Assembly (NCBI RefSeq): GCF_000959365.1
Contig: NZ_CP009555.1
Coordinates: forward strand, 2,356,001-2,420,000
Length of the DNA: 64,000 nucleotides
Reading direction: 5' to 3'
Source: Burkholderia oklahomensis C6786
GTDB taxonomy: Bacteria > Pseudomonadota > Gammaproteobacteria > Burkholderiales > Burkholderiaceae
Under the pieces are notes generated by a model, which searched no databases, was not told the origin of the DNA, and was given only the letters and a program-made list of their open reading frames with translations. Position numbers and translations under genes: made by a program. This document shows, piece after piece, positions 47,821-59,228 of the stretch; within the stretch, counting starts at the first letter, position 1; every line of letters begins with the position of its first letter.

Positions 47821-49110
47821 ATGGATGCTGCGCCCGCGGCTTCGTCCGCTCCCGCCGCCGTTCCCGTTGCGCCGCGCGTGTGGCGGGCCGTCGTCGCCGC
47901 GTCGATCGGCAACGCGCTCGAATGGTTCGATCTCGTCGTCTACGGCTTCTTCGCGGTCACGATTTCCCGGCTGTTCTTCCCGACCGGCAACGACGCCGTG
48001 TCGTTGCTCGTCACGCTCGGCACGTTCGGCGTGTCGTTCTTCATGCGGCCGCTCGGCGCGGTCGTGCTCGGCGCGTACGCGGACCGCAACGGCCGCAAGG
48101 CCGCGCTTACGCTGTCGATCCTGCTGATGATGGCGGGCACGCTCGTGATCGCGGTGCTGCCGACCTACGAGACGATCGGGATCGCGGCGCCGCTCGTGCT
48201 CGTCGGCGCGCGGCTGATGCAGGGCTTTTCCGCGGGCGGCGAGTTCGGCAGCGCGACCGCGTTCCTCGCCGAGCACGTGCCGGGGCGGCGCGGGTTCTTC
48301 GCGAGCTGGCAGGTCGCGAGCCAGGGGCTCACGACGCTCCTCGCGGCGATCTTCGGCACGTCGCTCAACGCGTGGCTCACGCCCGCGCAGATGGCGTCGT
48401 GGGGCTGGCGCGTGCCGTTCTTCTTCGGGCTGCTGCTCGGGCCGGTCGCGTACTACATCCGCTCGAAGGTCGACGAGACGCCCGAATTCCTCGCGTCGGA
48501 GCGCACGGCGAACCCGCTGCGCGATACGCTCGCCGCGCACAAGGGGCGGCTCGCCGCCGCGATCGGCGCAGTCGTGCTCGGCACCGTCGCGACCTATCTC
48601 GTGCTGTTCATGCCGACCTACGGCGTGAAGGAGCTGAAGCTCGCGCCGTCGGCCGCGTTCGCCGCGATCCTCGTCGTCGGGGCGATCCAGATGGTCTTCG
48701 CGCCGGTGGTCGGACACTGGTCCGATCGTCACGGCCGCGTGCGGACGATGTTCGTGCCCGCGCTCGCGATCCTCGTGCTGATCTACCCGGCGTTCGCGTG
48801 GCTCGCCGCGCATCCGACGTTCGGCGCGCTGATCGCCGTGCAGGTGGCGTTCGCGTTCCTGATGACCGGCTATTTCGCGGCGCTGCCGGGCCTGCTGTCG
48901 GAGATCTTTCCGGTCGAGACGCGCACGACCGGCATGTCGCTCGCATACAACGTCGCGGTGACGATCTTCGGCGGGTTCGGCCCGTTCATCATCGCGTGGC
49001 TGATCCGCGCGACGGGCGCGCGCACCGCGCCGAGCTTCTATCTGATCTTTGCCGCGCTCGTGAGCCTCGCGGCGCTCGTCGTGCTGCGGCGGCGCTTCGG
49101 GTTCCGGTAG
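47821..49110 (+). CDS. MFS transporter, metabolite:H+ symporter (MHS) family
   Basis: 429 residues with twelve predicted membrane helices. Family marks are IGNALEWFDLVVYGFFAVTI at the first helix, FMRPLGAVVLGAYADRNGRK (MFS loop 2-3 motif) and ARLMQGFSAGGEFGSATAFL. Relatives import citrate, ketoglutarate, proline/betaine or shikimate; the substrate is not readable. Start 47821 is set by AGGAGA at 47810-47815. An upstream GTG in the same frame crosses the CCGGT repeat and is unlikely to be used. Confidence 0.93.
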   Translation: MDAAPAASSAPAAVPVAPRVWRAVVAASIGNALEWFDLVVYGFFAVTISRLFFPTGNDAVSLLVTLGTFGVSFFMRPLGAVVLGAYADRNGRKAALTLSILLMMAGTLVIAVLPTYETIGIAAPLVLVGARLMQGFSAGGEFGSATAFLAEHVPGRRGFFASWQVASQGLTTLLAAIFGTSLNAWLTPAQMASWGWRVPFFFGLLLGPVAYYIRSKVDETPEFLASERTANPLRDTLAAHKGRLAAAIGAVVLGTVATYLVLFMPTYGVKELKLAPSAAFAAILVVGAIQMVFAPVVGHWSDRHGRVRTMFVPALAILVLIYPAFAWLAAHPTFGALIAVQVAFAFLMTGYFAALPGLLSEIFPVETRTTGMSLAYNVAVTIFGGFGPFIIAWLIRATGARTAPSFYLIFAALVSLAALVVLRRRFGFR

Positions 49111-49276
49111 CGGGGCGCTCGCGTCCGGCGTCGCGCGCCGACACGTGCGGCCGTCGCAACGGCGTTTCGGGCTTCATGCATCGCGCATTGCGCGTTCCGC
49201 GAATCGGCGCGTGCGGGCGCCGCGGCGATGGCGATCCGGCGAAGCGAGCGGGCGCTCGCGAGCGCCGGCTGCAAAC

Positions 49277-49310
49277 GAAAAAAAGCCGATTCGCAAGGAA
49301 CCGGCTCTTT
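49277..49310 (-). terminator. Terminator of the queA-tgt-yajC-secDF run
   Basis: Read leftward: AGCCGGTT (49306-49299), loop CCTTGCG, AATCGGCT (49291-49284), then T-run opposite A at 49278-49283. It lies about 15 bp beyond the secF stop. Confidence 0.85.
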
Positions 49311-49325
49311 CGTGCGACAGCGCGC

Positions 49326-50276
49326 TTACACCTGCGCGCCCGCGTTCGGATCGTTCGGATCGTGCGCGGCCTTCTTCTCCTTGATGAGGTCCTCGCGCTT
49401 GATGCCGAGCCACATCGCGAGCGAGCCGGCGACGAACACCGACGAGTAGATGCCGAACATGATGCCGACCGTCAGCGCGAGCGCGAAGTAGTGCAGCGTC
49501 GGGCCGCCGAAGAAGAACATCGACAGCACCATCATTTCGGTCGACGTGTGCGTGATGATCGTCCGCGACATCGTGCTCGTGATCGCATGGTTGATCACTT
49601 CCTGCACGGTCATCTTGCGCTCGCGGCGGAACGTCTCGCGGATCCGGTCGAAGATGACGACCGACTCGTTGACCGAATAGCCGAGCACCGCGAGCACCGC
49701 GGCCAGCACCGACAGCGAGAACTCCCACTGGAAGAACGCGAAGAAGCCGAGAATGATCACGACGTCGTGCAGGTTCGCGATGATGCCGGCGACCGCGTAC
49801 TTCCATTCGAAGCGGAACGACAGGTAGATCACGATGCCGATCACGACGCACGCGAGCGCGAGCAGCCCGTCGGTCGCGAGCTCCTTGCCGACCTGCGGGC
49901 CGACGAACTCGACGCGCTGCAGCGTCACGTCGGCGCTTTGCGCCTTCAGCGCGCCCATGACCTGATCGCTCTGCTGCGCGGACGTCAGGCCCTGCTTGAG
50001 CGGCAGGCGGATCAGCACGTTGCGCGACGTGCCGAAGTTCTGCACCTGCGCGTCGGCGTAGCCGAGCGTGCCGAGCGTCGCGCGCACCGGCTCGAGCTGC
50101 GCGGCCTGCTGGTACTGGACCTCGATCACCGTGCCGCCCGTGAACTCGACGGACAGATGCAGCCCGCGATGGAACAGGAAGAACACGGCGGCGAGGAACG
50201 TCACGAGCGAGATCACGTTGAAGACCAACGCGTGCCGCATGAACGGGATGTCTTTACGGATGCGGAAAAATTCCAT
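49326..50276 (-). CDS. secF: Protein-export membrane protein SecF
   Basis: Partner of SecD in using proton-motive force to pull preproteins across the inner membrane. 316 residues with six helices: first helix FNVISLVTFLAAVFFLFHRG, the periplasmic start LSVEFTGGTVIEV, and the conserved block LGYSVNESVVIFDRIRE in the last helices. Starts 15 bp after the secD stop. Confidence 0.97.
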   Translation of the reverse strand: MEFFRIRKDIPFMRHALVFNVISLVTFLAAVFFLFHRGLHLSVEFTGGTVIEVQYQQAAQLEPVRATLGTLGYADAQVQNFGTSRNVLIRLPLKQGLTSAQQSDQVMGALKAQSADVTLQRVEFVGPQVGKELATDGLLALACVVIGIVIYLSFRFEWKYAVAGIIANLHDVVIILGFFAFFQWEFSLSVLAAVLAVLGYSVNESVVIFDRIRETFRRERKMTVQEVINHAITSTMSRTIITHTSTEMMVLSMFFFGGPTLHYFALALTVGIMFGIYSSVFVAGSLAMWLGIKREDLIKEKKAAHDPNDPNAGAQV

Positions 50277-50291
50277 GATGGTCTCCGGCGC

Positions 50292-52319
50292 TTAGTTGGA
50301 CGAGCCCGGCTGCTTGGGCGGCACGCCCGGCCCCGAGCGGCGTCGCGCGACCGGCTTGCCGGTGCGCGGCGCGCCGGCCGGCTGTTTCGGCGCGGCGACG
50401 CGCGCGCCCGGCTGCGGCGCGTTTGCGCGCGCATCCTGGCCGAGCTGCGGGGCGGCGCCGGCTTCGGCGGCGGGGCGCCACACCTGGCCGATCGCGAGCG
50501 ACTGCAGCTTCTTGCGCCCGCCGTACCAGAGGTTCACGAGACCGCGCGAGAAGAACACCGCGGAGAACATCGACGTCAGGATGCCGATGCAGTGCACGAT
50601 CGCGAAGCCGCGCACCGGACCCGAGCCGAACGCGAGCAGCGCGAGGCCGGCGATCAGCGTCGTCACGTTCGAGTCGAGAATCGTCGCCCATGCGTGCGCG
50701 TAGCCCTGCTGGATCGCGATCTGCGGCGACGCGCCGTTGCGCAGCTCCTCGCGGATGCGCTCGTTGATCAGCACGTTCGAGTCGATCGCCATGCCGAGCG
50801 CGAGCGCGATGGCGGCGATGCCGGGCAGCGTGAGCGTCGCCTGCATCAGCGACAGCACCGCGATAAGCAGCAGCAGGTTCACCGACAGGCCGACCACCGA
50901 CACGATGCCGAACAGCATGTAGTACGCGATCATGAACACGGCGATCGCGACGAAGCCCCAGACGACCGAGTGGAAGCCCATCTTGATGTTGTCCGCGCCG
51001 AGGCTCGGACCGATCGTGCGTTCCTCGATGATGTCCATCGGCGCGGCGAGCGAGCCCGCGCGCAACAGCAGCGCGAGGTCGGCGGCGGCCTGCGGGGTCG
51101 GCTGGCCCGTGATCTGGAAGCGGTCGCCGAGCTCCGACTGGATCGTCGCGACCGTCAGCACCTCGCCCTTGCCCTTCTCGAACAGCACCATCGCCATCGG
51201 CTTGCCGATGTTCTCGCGCGACACCGCGCGCACCGCGCGGCCGCCCGCCGCGTCGAGGCGGATGTTCACCGACGGACGCTGATGCTCGTCGAAGCCCGCC
51301 GACGCGTCGATGATGCGGTCGCCGGTGAAGATCACCTGCTTCTTCAGCAGCACGGGCGCCTGGTTGCCTTGCGTGAACAGCTCCTCACCCGGCGGCACCG
51401 GATCGTTCGGGTTCGGGTGCGTGTTGAGCGGATCGGCCAAGCGCGCTTCGAGCGTCGCCGTGCGGCCGATGATGTCCTTGGCCTTCGCCGTGTCCTGCAC
51501 GCCCGGCAATTCGACGACGATGCGGTCGTTGCCTTGCTGCTGCAGGATCGGCTCGGACACGCCGAGTTCGTTGACGCGGTTGTGCAGCGTCGTCAGGTTC
51601 TGCTTGAGCGCCGCTTCCTCGACGGCCTTCTGGACGGCCGGCGTGAACGTGCCGACGACCTGATAGCCGCCGCCGCCCGGCTGCGTCGCCCACTGGAGTT
51701 CGGAGACGGACGAAGCGAGCAGCTTGCGCGCCTGCTCGGCGGTGTCCTGGTCGGCGAAGTTCGCGACGACCGTCTGGTCGACGCGGTTCACGCCGCCGTC
51801 GCGGATGCCCTTGTCGCGCAGCAGCGTGCGGGCGTCGGACGCGTCGGAGTCGAGCTTCTTCGTCAGCGCGCCCGTCATGTCGACTTGCAGCAGGAAGTGG
51901 ACGCCGCCGCGCAGGTCGAGGCCGAGATACATCGGCAGCGCGTGCAGCGCGGTCAGCCAGCGCGGCGACGCGCTCTGCAGGTTCAGCGCGACGACATACT
52001 GCGGATCGTTCGGATCGGCGTTCAGCGCCTTTTGCAGCATGTCCTTCACGCGCAGCTGCGTGTCGGTGTCCTTCAGGCGCACGCGGATCGTCGCGTTGGC
52101 GCTGGAATTGTCGAACGTGACGTCGTCGGCCGGGACCTGGTTGGCCTTGAGCGCGTCCTCGACCTGCGCGAGCGTGTCGGCGCCGAGCTTGACCGTGGCC
52201 TTGCCGCTCGATACCTGCACCGCCGGCGCTTCGCCGAAGAAGTTGGGCAATGTGTACAGAAAGCCGATGGCGAGCGCCACGACCATCACCACATATTTCC
52301 AGATTGGATAACGATTCAT
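50292..52319 (-). CDS. secD: Protein-export membrane protein SecD
   Basis: 675 residues: first helix near residue 7 (WKYVVMVVALAIGFLYTLPNFF), the large periplasmic P1 domain with LGLDLRGGVHFLLQVD, and five C-terminal helices with GMAIDSNVLINERIREEL. The C-terminal 70 residues (Ala/Pro/Arg-rich) are a low-complexity cytoplasmic tail absent from E. coli SecD. Between yajC and secF in the usual order. Confidence 0.97.
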   Translation of the reverse strand: MNRYPIWKYVVMVVALAIGFLYTLPNFFGEAPAVQVSSGKATVKLGADTLAQVEDALKANQVPADDVTFDNSSANATIRVRLKDTDTQLRVKDMLQKALNADPNDPQYVVALNLQSASPRWLTALHALPMYLGLDLRGGVHFLLQVDMTGALTKKLDSDASDARTLLRDKGIRDGGVNRVDQTVVANFADQDTAEQARKLLASSVSELQWATQPGGGGYQVVGTFTPAVQKAVEEAALKQNLTTLHNRVNELGVSEPILQQQGNDRIVVELPGVQDTAKAKDIIGRTATLEARLADPLNTHPNPNDPVPPGEELFTQGNQAPVLLKKQVIFTGDRIIDASAGFDEHQRPSVNIRLDAAGGRAVRAVSRENIGKPMAMVLFEKGKGEVLTVATIQSELGDRFQITGQPTPQAAADLALLLRAGSLAAPMDIIEERTIGPSLGADNIKMGFHSVVWGFVAIAVFMIAYYMLFGIVSVVGLSVNLLLLIAVLSLMQATLTLPGIAAIALALGMAIDSNVLINERIREELRNGASPQIAIQQGYAHAWATILDSNVTTLIAGLALLAFGSGPVRGFAIVHCIGILTSMFSAVFFSRGLVNLWYGGRKKLQSLAIGQVWRPAAEAGAAPQLGQDARANAPQPGARVAAPKQPAGAPRTGKPVARRRSGPGVPPKQPGSSN

Positions 52320-52425
52320 GAGGGGGCCGAACGGGATGGTTGGCTGGAATGGCGTCGCGTCCGGCGCCGCTGCGGACCGCGCGCTTCGCGGCGCGGGCGA
52401 TGGGCGGCCGGACGCGGGGCGGGGC

Positions 52426-52752
52426 TTACAGCGATTTGATCGTGCCCTTCGGCAGGATGGTCGTGACGGCGGCCTTCTGCACGGTGATCTCGGTGCCTTC
52501 GGCGATCTCGACGCCGATGTACGCTTCCGACACCTTCGTCACCTTGCCGACGAGTCCGCCGCTCGTCACCACTTCGTCGCCCTTCGCCATCGCGGCGAGC
52601 ATGCTGCGATGCTCCTTTTGCCGCTTCATTTGCGGACGGATCATGATGAAATAGAGCACCGCGAACATCAGGATGAGCGGCAGGAAGCTCATCAGGCTCG
52701 ATTCGGCACCGCCCGCTGCGCCTTGCGCATAGGCATTGGAAATGAACGACAC
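52426..52752 (-). CDS. yajC: Preprotein translocase subunit YajC
   Basis: 108-residue single-pass membrane protein associated with SecDF. The helix is SFLPLILMFAVLYFIMIRPQ (about 22-41), followed by the family motif RPQMKRQKEHRSMLAAMAKGDEVV and the small SH3-like domain TSGGLVGKVTKV. It lies 106 bp upstream of secD. Confidence 0.95.
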   Translation of the reverse strand: MSFISNAYAQGAAGGAESSLMSFLPLILMFAVLYFIMIRPQMKRQKEHRSMLAAMAKGDEVVTSGGLVGKVTKVSEAYIGVEIAEGTEITVQKAAVTTILPKGTIKSL

Positions 52753-53032
52753 GTTGGTCTCTCCGTTAAGGAAGATCGAAAAATAAGCCGGTTATTCTAC
52801 CACCGGCCCTTACCGCGACAGCCGCGCAAATGCGCTTTGGTTTCAAGCTGTTAACCTCGATCCGGCAGCGTTCGCGCGTGCTGCGAAAGATAATTGTAAG
52901 GTTTTGCGGGGCAGGCGCGGCGACGGCGGCCGTCCGGCAGCGTCGCCGCGCCGCGTGCCCGGCATGGCGCGGGCGCGCGGCGGGCGGGCGTTCACGGTGC
53001 GCGATCCGCGACGCGGAGCGCGCCGCGCCCCG

Positions 53033-54265
<1,233 letters not shown>

Positions 54266-54404
54266 CTAAAGCGCCGACTCCGGATCGACAAGTCCGGCGC
54301 ATGTTGAAGACGCCGCCGGGGAAGCCGGCGGCGGGGAAAAAAACGGGTGTCGCTTTGCGTGCCTGCGCTTGCGCACAAGGCGCACGGCGCCGCGCCGGCA
54401 TGCG

Positions 54405-55460
54405 TCAGCGCGCGTCGTCGCGCCGCGTGAGCAGCATCGCGTCGCCGTAGCTGAAGAAGCGGTAGCGCGCGGCGATCGCATGCCGGTACGCGGCGCGGAT
54501 CGTATCGACGCCGGCGAACGCCGACACGAGCATCAGGAGCGTCGACTTCGGCAGATGGAAATTCGTCACGAGCCGGTCGACGACGCGAAAGCGGTAGCCC
54601 GGCGTGATGAAGATGTCGGTTTCCGCGCGCGTCGCGGAAAGCGGCCGGCCGGCGGCCTCGGCGTCGCGCGCGGCCGCTTCGAGCGCGCGCATCGATGTCG
54701 TGCCGACCGCGATCACGCGGCCGCCGCGCGCGCGGGTTGCGGCGATCTTCTCGACGAGCGCGCCGGTCAGCTCGTACCACTCGCGGTGCATCTTGTGCTC
54801 GGCGAGGTTCTCGACCCGCACCGGCTGGAACGTGCCCGCGCCGACGTGCAGCGTGAGCGTCGCGCGCTCGACGCCGCGCGCATCGAGCGCGGCGAGCACA
54901 GCGTCGTCGAAGTGCAGGCCGGCCGTCGGCGCGGCGACGGCGCCCGGATTTGCCGCGAACACCGTCTGATAGCGGGTCTCGTCGGTCGCGTCGGGCGTGT
55001 GCTCGATGTACGGCGGCAGCGGCAGCCGGCCGTAGCGCTCGATCAGCCCGAGGCAGTCTTCGGGGAAGTGCAGCGTGAAGAACGGCTCGACGCGCTCGCC
55101 GACCGTCGCGTCGAACGCATCGGCGAGCGTGAGCGTCGTGCCGGGCGCGGGGCGCTTGCTCGCGCGGATCTGCGCGAGCGCGGTGCGCGCGCCCGTGACG
55201 CGCTCGATCAGCACCTCGATCCTGCCGCCGCTCGCCTTGTGCCCGAAGAAGCGCGCCTTCAGCACCTTGGTGTCGTTGAAGACGAGCAGGTCCCCCGGCG
55301 CGACGCACGCGGGCAGTTCGGCGAAGCGCCGGTCGACGAGGCGCGGGGGCTCGCTCGTGTTGTCCACCTCGAGCAGGCGGCTCGCGCTGCGTTCGGGCAG
55401 CGCGGTTTGCGCGATCAGCTCGGGCGGCAGATCGAAATCGAAATCGGAAAGCGTGAACAT
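54405..55460 (-). CDS. queA: S-adenosylmethionine:tRNA ribosyltransferase-isomerase
   Basis: Turns preQ1 in tRNA into epoxyqueuosine using the ribosyl part of SAM. 351 residues starting [57 protein letters not shown] and [10 protein letters not shown] are diagnostic. Start 55460 matches the family N-terminus. Divergent from recG with 147 bp between starts, which should carry both promoters. Confidence 0.97.
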   Translation of the reverse strand: MFTLSDFDFDLPPELIAQTALPERSASRLLEVDNTSEPPRLVDRRFAELPACVAPGDLLVFNDTKVLKARFFGHKASGGRIEVLIERVTGARTALAQIRASKRPAPGTTLTLADAFDATVGERVEPFFTLHFPEDCLGLIERYGRLPLPPYIEHTPDATDETRYQTVFAANPGAVAAPTAGLHFDDAVLAALDARGVERATLTLHVGAGTFQPVRVENLAEHKMHREWYELTGALVEKIAATRARGGRVIAVGTTSMRALEAAARDAEAAGRPLSATRAETDIFITPGYRFRVVDRLVTNFHLPKSTLLMLVSAFAGVDTIRAAYRHAIAARYRFFSYGDAMLLTRRDDAR

Positions 55461-55607
55461 GCGAAACGGGGTCGAGACGGCCGGCCAAGCGGGCAAAGCG
55501 CGTAGCGGCGCGCGCGAGCCGCTATGATGGCGGGGTTGCGCGGCTTGCCGGCGTTGCTCGTTCGTGCGACGTGAAAGCCGCTATTGTACTTGCTAGCCTT
55601 CTACCCG

Positions 55608-58094
55608 ATGCCAGTGCCCGTTCGCCGTTCCGTTGCCGATCCAGTCGAAGCCGACGCATTCGCCGAAGACGCCGCGCCGGGCGCCGCCGCGCGCGGCGGG
55701 CGGGCGTCGGGCGACCGTCGTCGAGCGTCGAGCGGGACGAGCGCCGAGCGAGCGGACGGCGCGCCCGATGCGCCCGATGCGGCACGGGCGCCGCGCTCGC
55801 CGGCCCCGGCCGAATTCGACGCCGACGCCGATGCCGACGCACGATCGCGGCCGCGCGGGGCTGCGGTGCGTGGCCGCACGGCCGACGGCCGCGTCGTGCC
55901 CGCCGCCGCGCAGGCGGCGCAGGCCGACCGCGACGACGCGCCGGCCGGAACGGCGAAGCCTGCCAAGCGCGCGGCGAAATCCGCATCGAAATCCTCCGCC
56001 GACGCGGCCGGCGCGAAATCCGCATCGAAGCCCGTGAAGACCGCCGACAAGCTCGCGAAGCTCGGCCTCACGCGCGACATCGACCTCGTCCTGCACCTGC
56101 CGATGCGCTACGAGGACGAAACGACGCTCACGCCGGTCCGCGAGCTGCTGCCGGGCGAGATCGCGCAGACGGAAGGCGTCGTGTTCGACAACGAGATCGC
56201 GTACCGCCCGCGCCGCCAATTGCTCGTGAAGCTGCGCGACGATTCGGACGCCGAGCTCGTGCTGCGCTTCCTGAACTTCTACGGCTCGCAGGTCAAGCAG
56301 ATGGCGGTCGGCCAGCGGCTGCGCGTGCGCGGCGACGTCCGCGGCGGCTTCTTCGGCCTGGAGATGGTGCATCCGACGGTCAAGGTCGTCGAAGCGGACG
56401 CGCCGCTGCCGCAGGCGCTCACGCCCGTCTATCCGAGCACGGCGGGCGTGTCGCAGGCGTATCTGCGCAAGGCGATCGACAACGCGCTCACGCGCACGCC
56501 GCTGCCCGAGCTGCTGCCGCCCGAAGTCGCGCGCGCGCATCTGGCGCCGCTCGACGTGCCGCCCCTCGCCGACGCGGTGCGCCTGCTCCATCACCCCGGC
56601 GTCGGCGCGGACGAGACGGCCCTCATCGACGGCACGCACCCGGCGTGGACCCGAATCAAGTTCGACGAGCTGCTCGCGCAGCAACTGTCGCTCAAGCGCG
56701 CGCACGAAGAGCGCCGCACGCGCGCCGCGCCCGCGATGCCGCGCCGCACGCGCGCCGACGGCGCGTCGCTGTCGGCGCGCCTCTACGCGGCGCTGCCGTT
56801 CCGGCTGACGGCCGCGCAGGAGCGCGTCGTCGCCGAGATCGCGCACGATCTCACGCAGCCGCACCCGATGCAGCGCCTGCTGCAGGGCGACGTCGGCAGC
56901 GGCAAGACGGTCGTCGCGGCGCTCGCCGCCGCGCAGGCGATCGACGCCGGCTACCAGGCCGCGCTGATGGCGCCCACCGAAATCCTCGCCGAGCAGCACG
57001 CGCGCAAGCTGCGCGGCTGGCTCGAGCCGCTCGGCGTGTCGGTCGCGTGGCTTGCAGGGAGCCTGAAGACGAAGGAGAAGCGCGCGGCGCTCGAGGCGGC
57101 CGCGCTCGGCACCGCGCAGCTCGTGATCGGCACGCACGCGATGATCCAGGACACGGTCGAGTTCGCGCGGCTCGGGCTCGTGATCGTCGACGAGCAGCAC
57201 CGCTTCGGCGTCGAGCAGCGGCTCGCGCTGCGCGCGAAGGCGGCGAACGCGGCCGACGGCGCGGCGGGCTTCCAGCCGCACCAGCTGATGATGTCGGCGA
57301 CGCCGATCCCGCGCACGCTCGCGATGACGTACTACGCGGACCTCGACGTGTCGACGATCGACGAGCTGCCGCCCGGCCGCACGCCGATCCTGACGCGGCT
57401 CGTATCCGATGCGCGGCGCGACGAGGTGATCGGCCGCGTGCGCGAGGCGGCGCTCGCGGGCCGCCAGGTGTACTGGGTGTGTCCGCTCATCGAGGAAAGC
57501 GAGACGCTGCAGCTGCAGACGGCCGTCGAGACTTACGAGACGCTCGCCGCCGCGCTGCCGGAGCTGAAGGTCGGACTCGTGCACGGCCGGCTCGCGCCGG
57601 CGGAGAAGGCCGCCGTGATGGACGCGTTCTCGCGCAACGACGTGCAATTGCTGGTCGCGACGACGGTGATCGAAGTCGGCGTCGACGTGCCGAACGCGTC
57701 GCTGATGGTGATCGAGCATGCGGAGCGCTTCGGGCTCGCGCAGCTGCACCAGCTGCGCGGTCGGGTCGGGCGCGGCACCGCCGCGTCGGTGTGCGTGCTG
57801 ATCTACAGCGGGCCGTTGTCGATCGCGGGCCGCGCACGCCTGAAGACGATGCGCGAGACGACCGACGGCTTCGAGATCGCGCGCCGCGACCTGGAGATCC
57901 GCGGCCCCGGCGAGTTCCTCGGCGCGCGCCAGTCGGGCGCGGCGATGCTGCGCTTCGCGGATCTCGAGAACGACGGCTGGCTGATCGAGCCGGCGCGCGA
58001 GGCGGCCGCGCGCCTCATCGCCGGCTACCCGGACGTCGTCGCGCAGCACCTCGCGCGCTGGCTCGGCGCGCGCGAGCAGTACCTGAAGGCCTGA
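55608..58094 (+). CDS. recG: ATP-dependent DNA helicase RecG
   Basis: Remodels stalled forks and branch-migrates junctions. 828 residues against 693 in E. coli. The first 130-140 are a low-complexity Ala/Arg/Asp/Lys extension; the wedge domain begins near LAKLGLTRDIDLVLHLPMRYED. Helicase motifs: QGDVGSGKTVVAAL (I), VDEQHRFG (II), MSATPIPRTLAMT (III), ATTVIEVGVDVPNA (V), QLRGRVGRG (VI), then the TRG region ending GARQSG. Start ATG 55608 was taken; TTG 55584 is in frame. A start further inside cannot be excluded. Confidence 0.95.
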   Translation: MPVPVRRSVADPVEADAFAEDAAPGAAARGGRASGDRRRASSGTSAERADGAPDAPDAARAPRSPAPAEFDADADADARSRPRGAAVRGRTADGRVVPAAAQAAQADRDDAPAGTAKPAKRAAKSASKSSADAAGAKSASKPVKTADKLAKLGLTRDIDLVLHLPMRYEDETTLTPVRELLPGEIAQTEGVVFDNEIAYRPRRQLLVKLRDDSDAELVLRFLNFYGSQVKQMAVGQRLRVRGDVRGGFFGLEMVHPTVKVVEADAPLPQALTPVYPSTAGVSQAYLRKAIDNALTRTPLPELLPPEVARAHLAPLDVPPLADAVRLLHHPGVGADETALIDGTHPAWTRIKFDELLAQQLSLKRAHEERRTRAAPAMPRRTRADGASLSARLYAALPFRLTAAQERVVAEIAHDLTQPHPMQRLLQGDVGSGKTVVAALAAAQAIDAGYQAALMAPTEILAEQHARKLRGWLEPLGVSVAWLAGSLKTKEKRAALEAAALGTAQLVIGTHAMIQDTVEFARLGLVIVDEQHRFGVEQRLALRAKAANAADGAAGFQPHQLMMSATPIPRTLAMTYYADLDVSTIDELPPGRTPILTRLVSDARRDEVIGRVREAALAGRQVYWVCPLIEESETLQLQTAVETYETLAAALPELKVGLVHGRLAPAEKAAVMDAFSRNDVQLLVATTVIEVGVDVPNASLMVIEHAERFGLAQLHQLRGRVGRGTAASVCVLIYSGPLSIAGRARLKTMRETTDGFEIARRDLEIRGPGEFLGARQSGAAMLRFADLENDGWLIEPAREAAARLIAGYPDVVAQHLARWLGAREQYLKA

Positions 58095-58153
58095 GCGCGC
58101 GGCGCGGCGGTGCCCGCGTTGCGCGGCGCAGCAGCGGATCTTTTCGACGAAGG

Positions 58154-58182
58154 TTGGCGAATCGACCCAACCGGTGTATAAA
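58154..58182 (+). promoter_or_regulatory. Promoter of oxyR
   Basis: TTGGCG (58154-58159), 17-bp spacer, TATAAA (58177-58182). The next 35 bp are AT-rich and contain ATCTATCG and ATCAAATGAT, possible sites for OxyR acting on its own gene. Confidence 0.7.
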
Positions 58183-58219
58183 TTTAATCTATCGTCATCA
58201 AATGATTGATTAACTTGCA

Positions 58220-59179
58220 ATGACGCTTACTGAACTGAAGTACATCGTCGCGGTTGCGCGCGAACGCCATTTCGGCCGGGCGGCCGAGGCCTGCTTTGTC
58301 AGCCAGCCGACGCTGTCGGTGGCGATCAAGAAGCTGGAAGACGAGCTGAACGTGCAGATCTTCGAGCGCGGCGCGAGCGAGGTGAGCGTGACGCCGATCG
58401 GCGACCAGATCGTCACGCAGGCGCAACGCGTGCTCGAGCAGACGTTCGCGATCAAGGAGATCGCGAAGCAGGGCAAGGACCCGCTCATCGGGCCGTTCCG
58501 GCTCGGCGTGATCTATACGATCGGCCCCTATTTGCTGCCGACGCTCGTCAAGCAGATGATCCGCCGCGTGCCGCAGATGCCGCTGATGCTGCAGGAGAAC
58601 TACACGCTCAAGCTGCTCGAATTGCTGAAGCAGGGCGAGATCGACGCGGCGATCATGGCGCTGCCGTTTCCCGAAACGGGCCTGATGGTGCGGCCGCTGT
58701 ACGACGAGCCGTTCGTCGTCGCGCTGCCGGCCGGGCATCCGTGGGAGGCGCGCCGCAAGATCGACGCGACCGACCTGAAGCAGGAGACGATGCTGCTGCT
58801 CGGCAACGGCCATTGCTTCCGCGATCATGTGCTCGGCGTGTGTCCCGAGCTGATGCACTTCTCGCAGACCGCGGACGGGATCCAGAAGACCTTCGAGGGC
58901 TCGTCGCTCGAGACGATCCGCCATATGGTCGCGAGCGGCGTCGGGATCACGGTGCTGCCGCGGATGTCGGTCGCCGAAGTGGGGCCGCATGCGAACGGCC
59001 CGGATGCCGAACTGCTGTCATACGTGCCGTTCGAGGATCCGGTGCCGGATCGGCGCGTCGTGCTCGTCTGGCGCAAGAGCTTCACGCGGATGCCGGCGAT
59101 CGACGCGATCAGCGAGGCGATCACCGCGTGCGAGCTGCCCGGCGTGTCGAAGCTCGACATCCCGGCGACGATGAATTGA
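58220..59179 (+). CDS. oxyR: Peroxide-sensing LysR-type regulator OxyR
   Basis: 319 residues. The N-terminal winged helix (FGRAAEACFVSQPTLSVAIKKLE, about 18-40) binds DNA; the C-terminal domain carries the redox pair Cys199 (GNGHCFRDH) and Cys208 (LGVCPE) at exactly the E. coli positions, so peroxide should form the same disulfide. It activates katG, dps and similar genes. No good ribosome-binding site precedes ATG 58220. The gene is followed by an AT-rich regulatory island and katG on the same strand. Confidence 0.96.
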   Translation: MTLTELKYIVAVARERHFGRAAEACFVSQPTLSVAIKKLEDELNVQIFERGASEVSVTPIGDQIVTQAQRVLEQTFAIKEIAKQGKDPLIGPFRLGVIYTIGPYLLPTLVKQMIRRVPQMPLMLQENYTLKLLELLKQGEIDAAIMALPFPETGLMVRPLYDEPFVVALPAGHPWEARRKIDATDLKQETMLLLGNGHCFRDHVLGVCPELMHFSQTADGIQKTFEGSSLETIRHMVASGVGITVLPRMSVAEVGPHANGPDAELLSYVPFEDPVPDRRVVLVWRKSFTRMPAIDAISEAITACELPGVSKLDIPATMN

Positions 59180-59228
59180 GCGCGGCGCGTGCGACCGGTC
59201 GTCGCCGCGCATGGACGGGGCCTTGCGG

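Noticed and set aside
47703..52439. 1578-codon open frame on the plus strand
   Set aside because: Antisense or out of frame to the MHS transporter, secF and secD, which have clear family motifs. Composition is Arg/Asp/His-rich noise.
54300..54360. Terminator between queA and tgt
   Set aside because: A GC hairpin is present, but on the minus strand, in the direction of transcription, it is not followed by a T-tract; the A-run lies on the wrong side.
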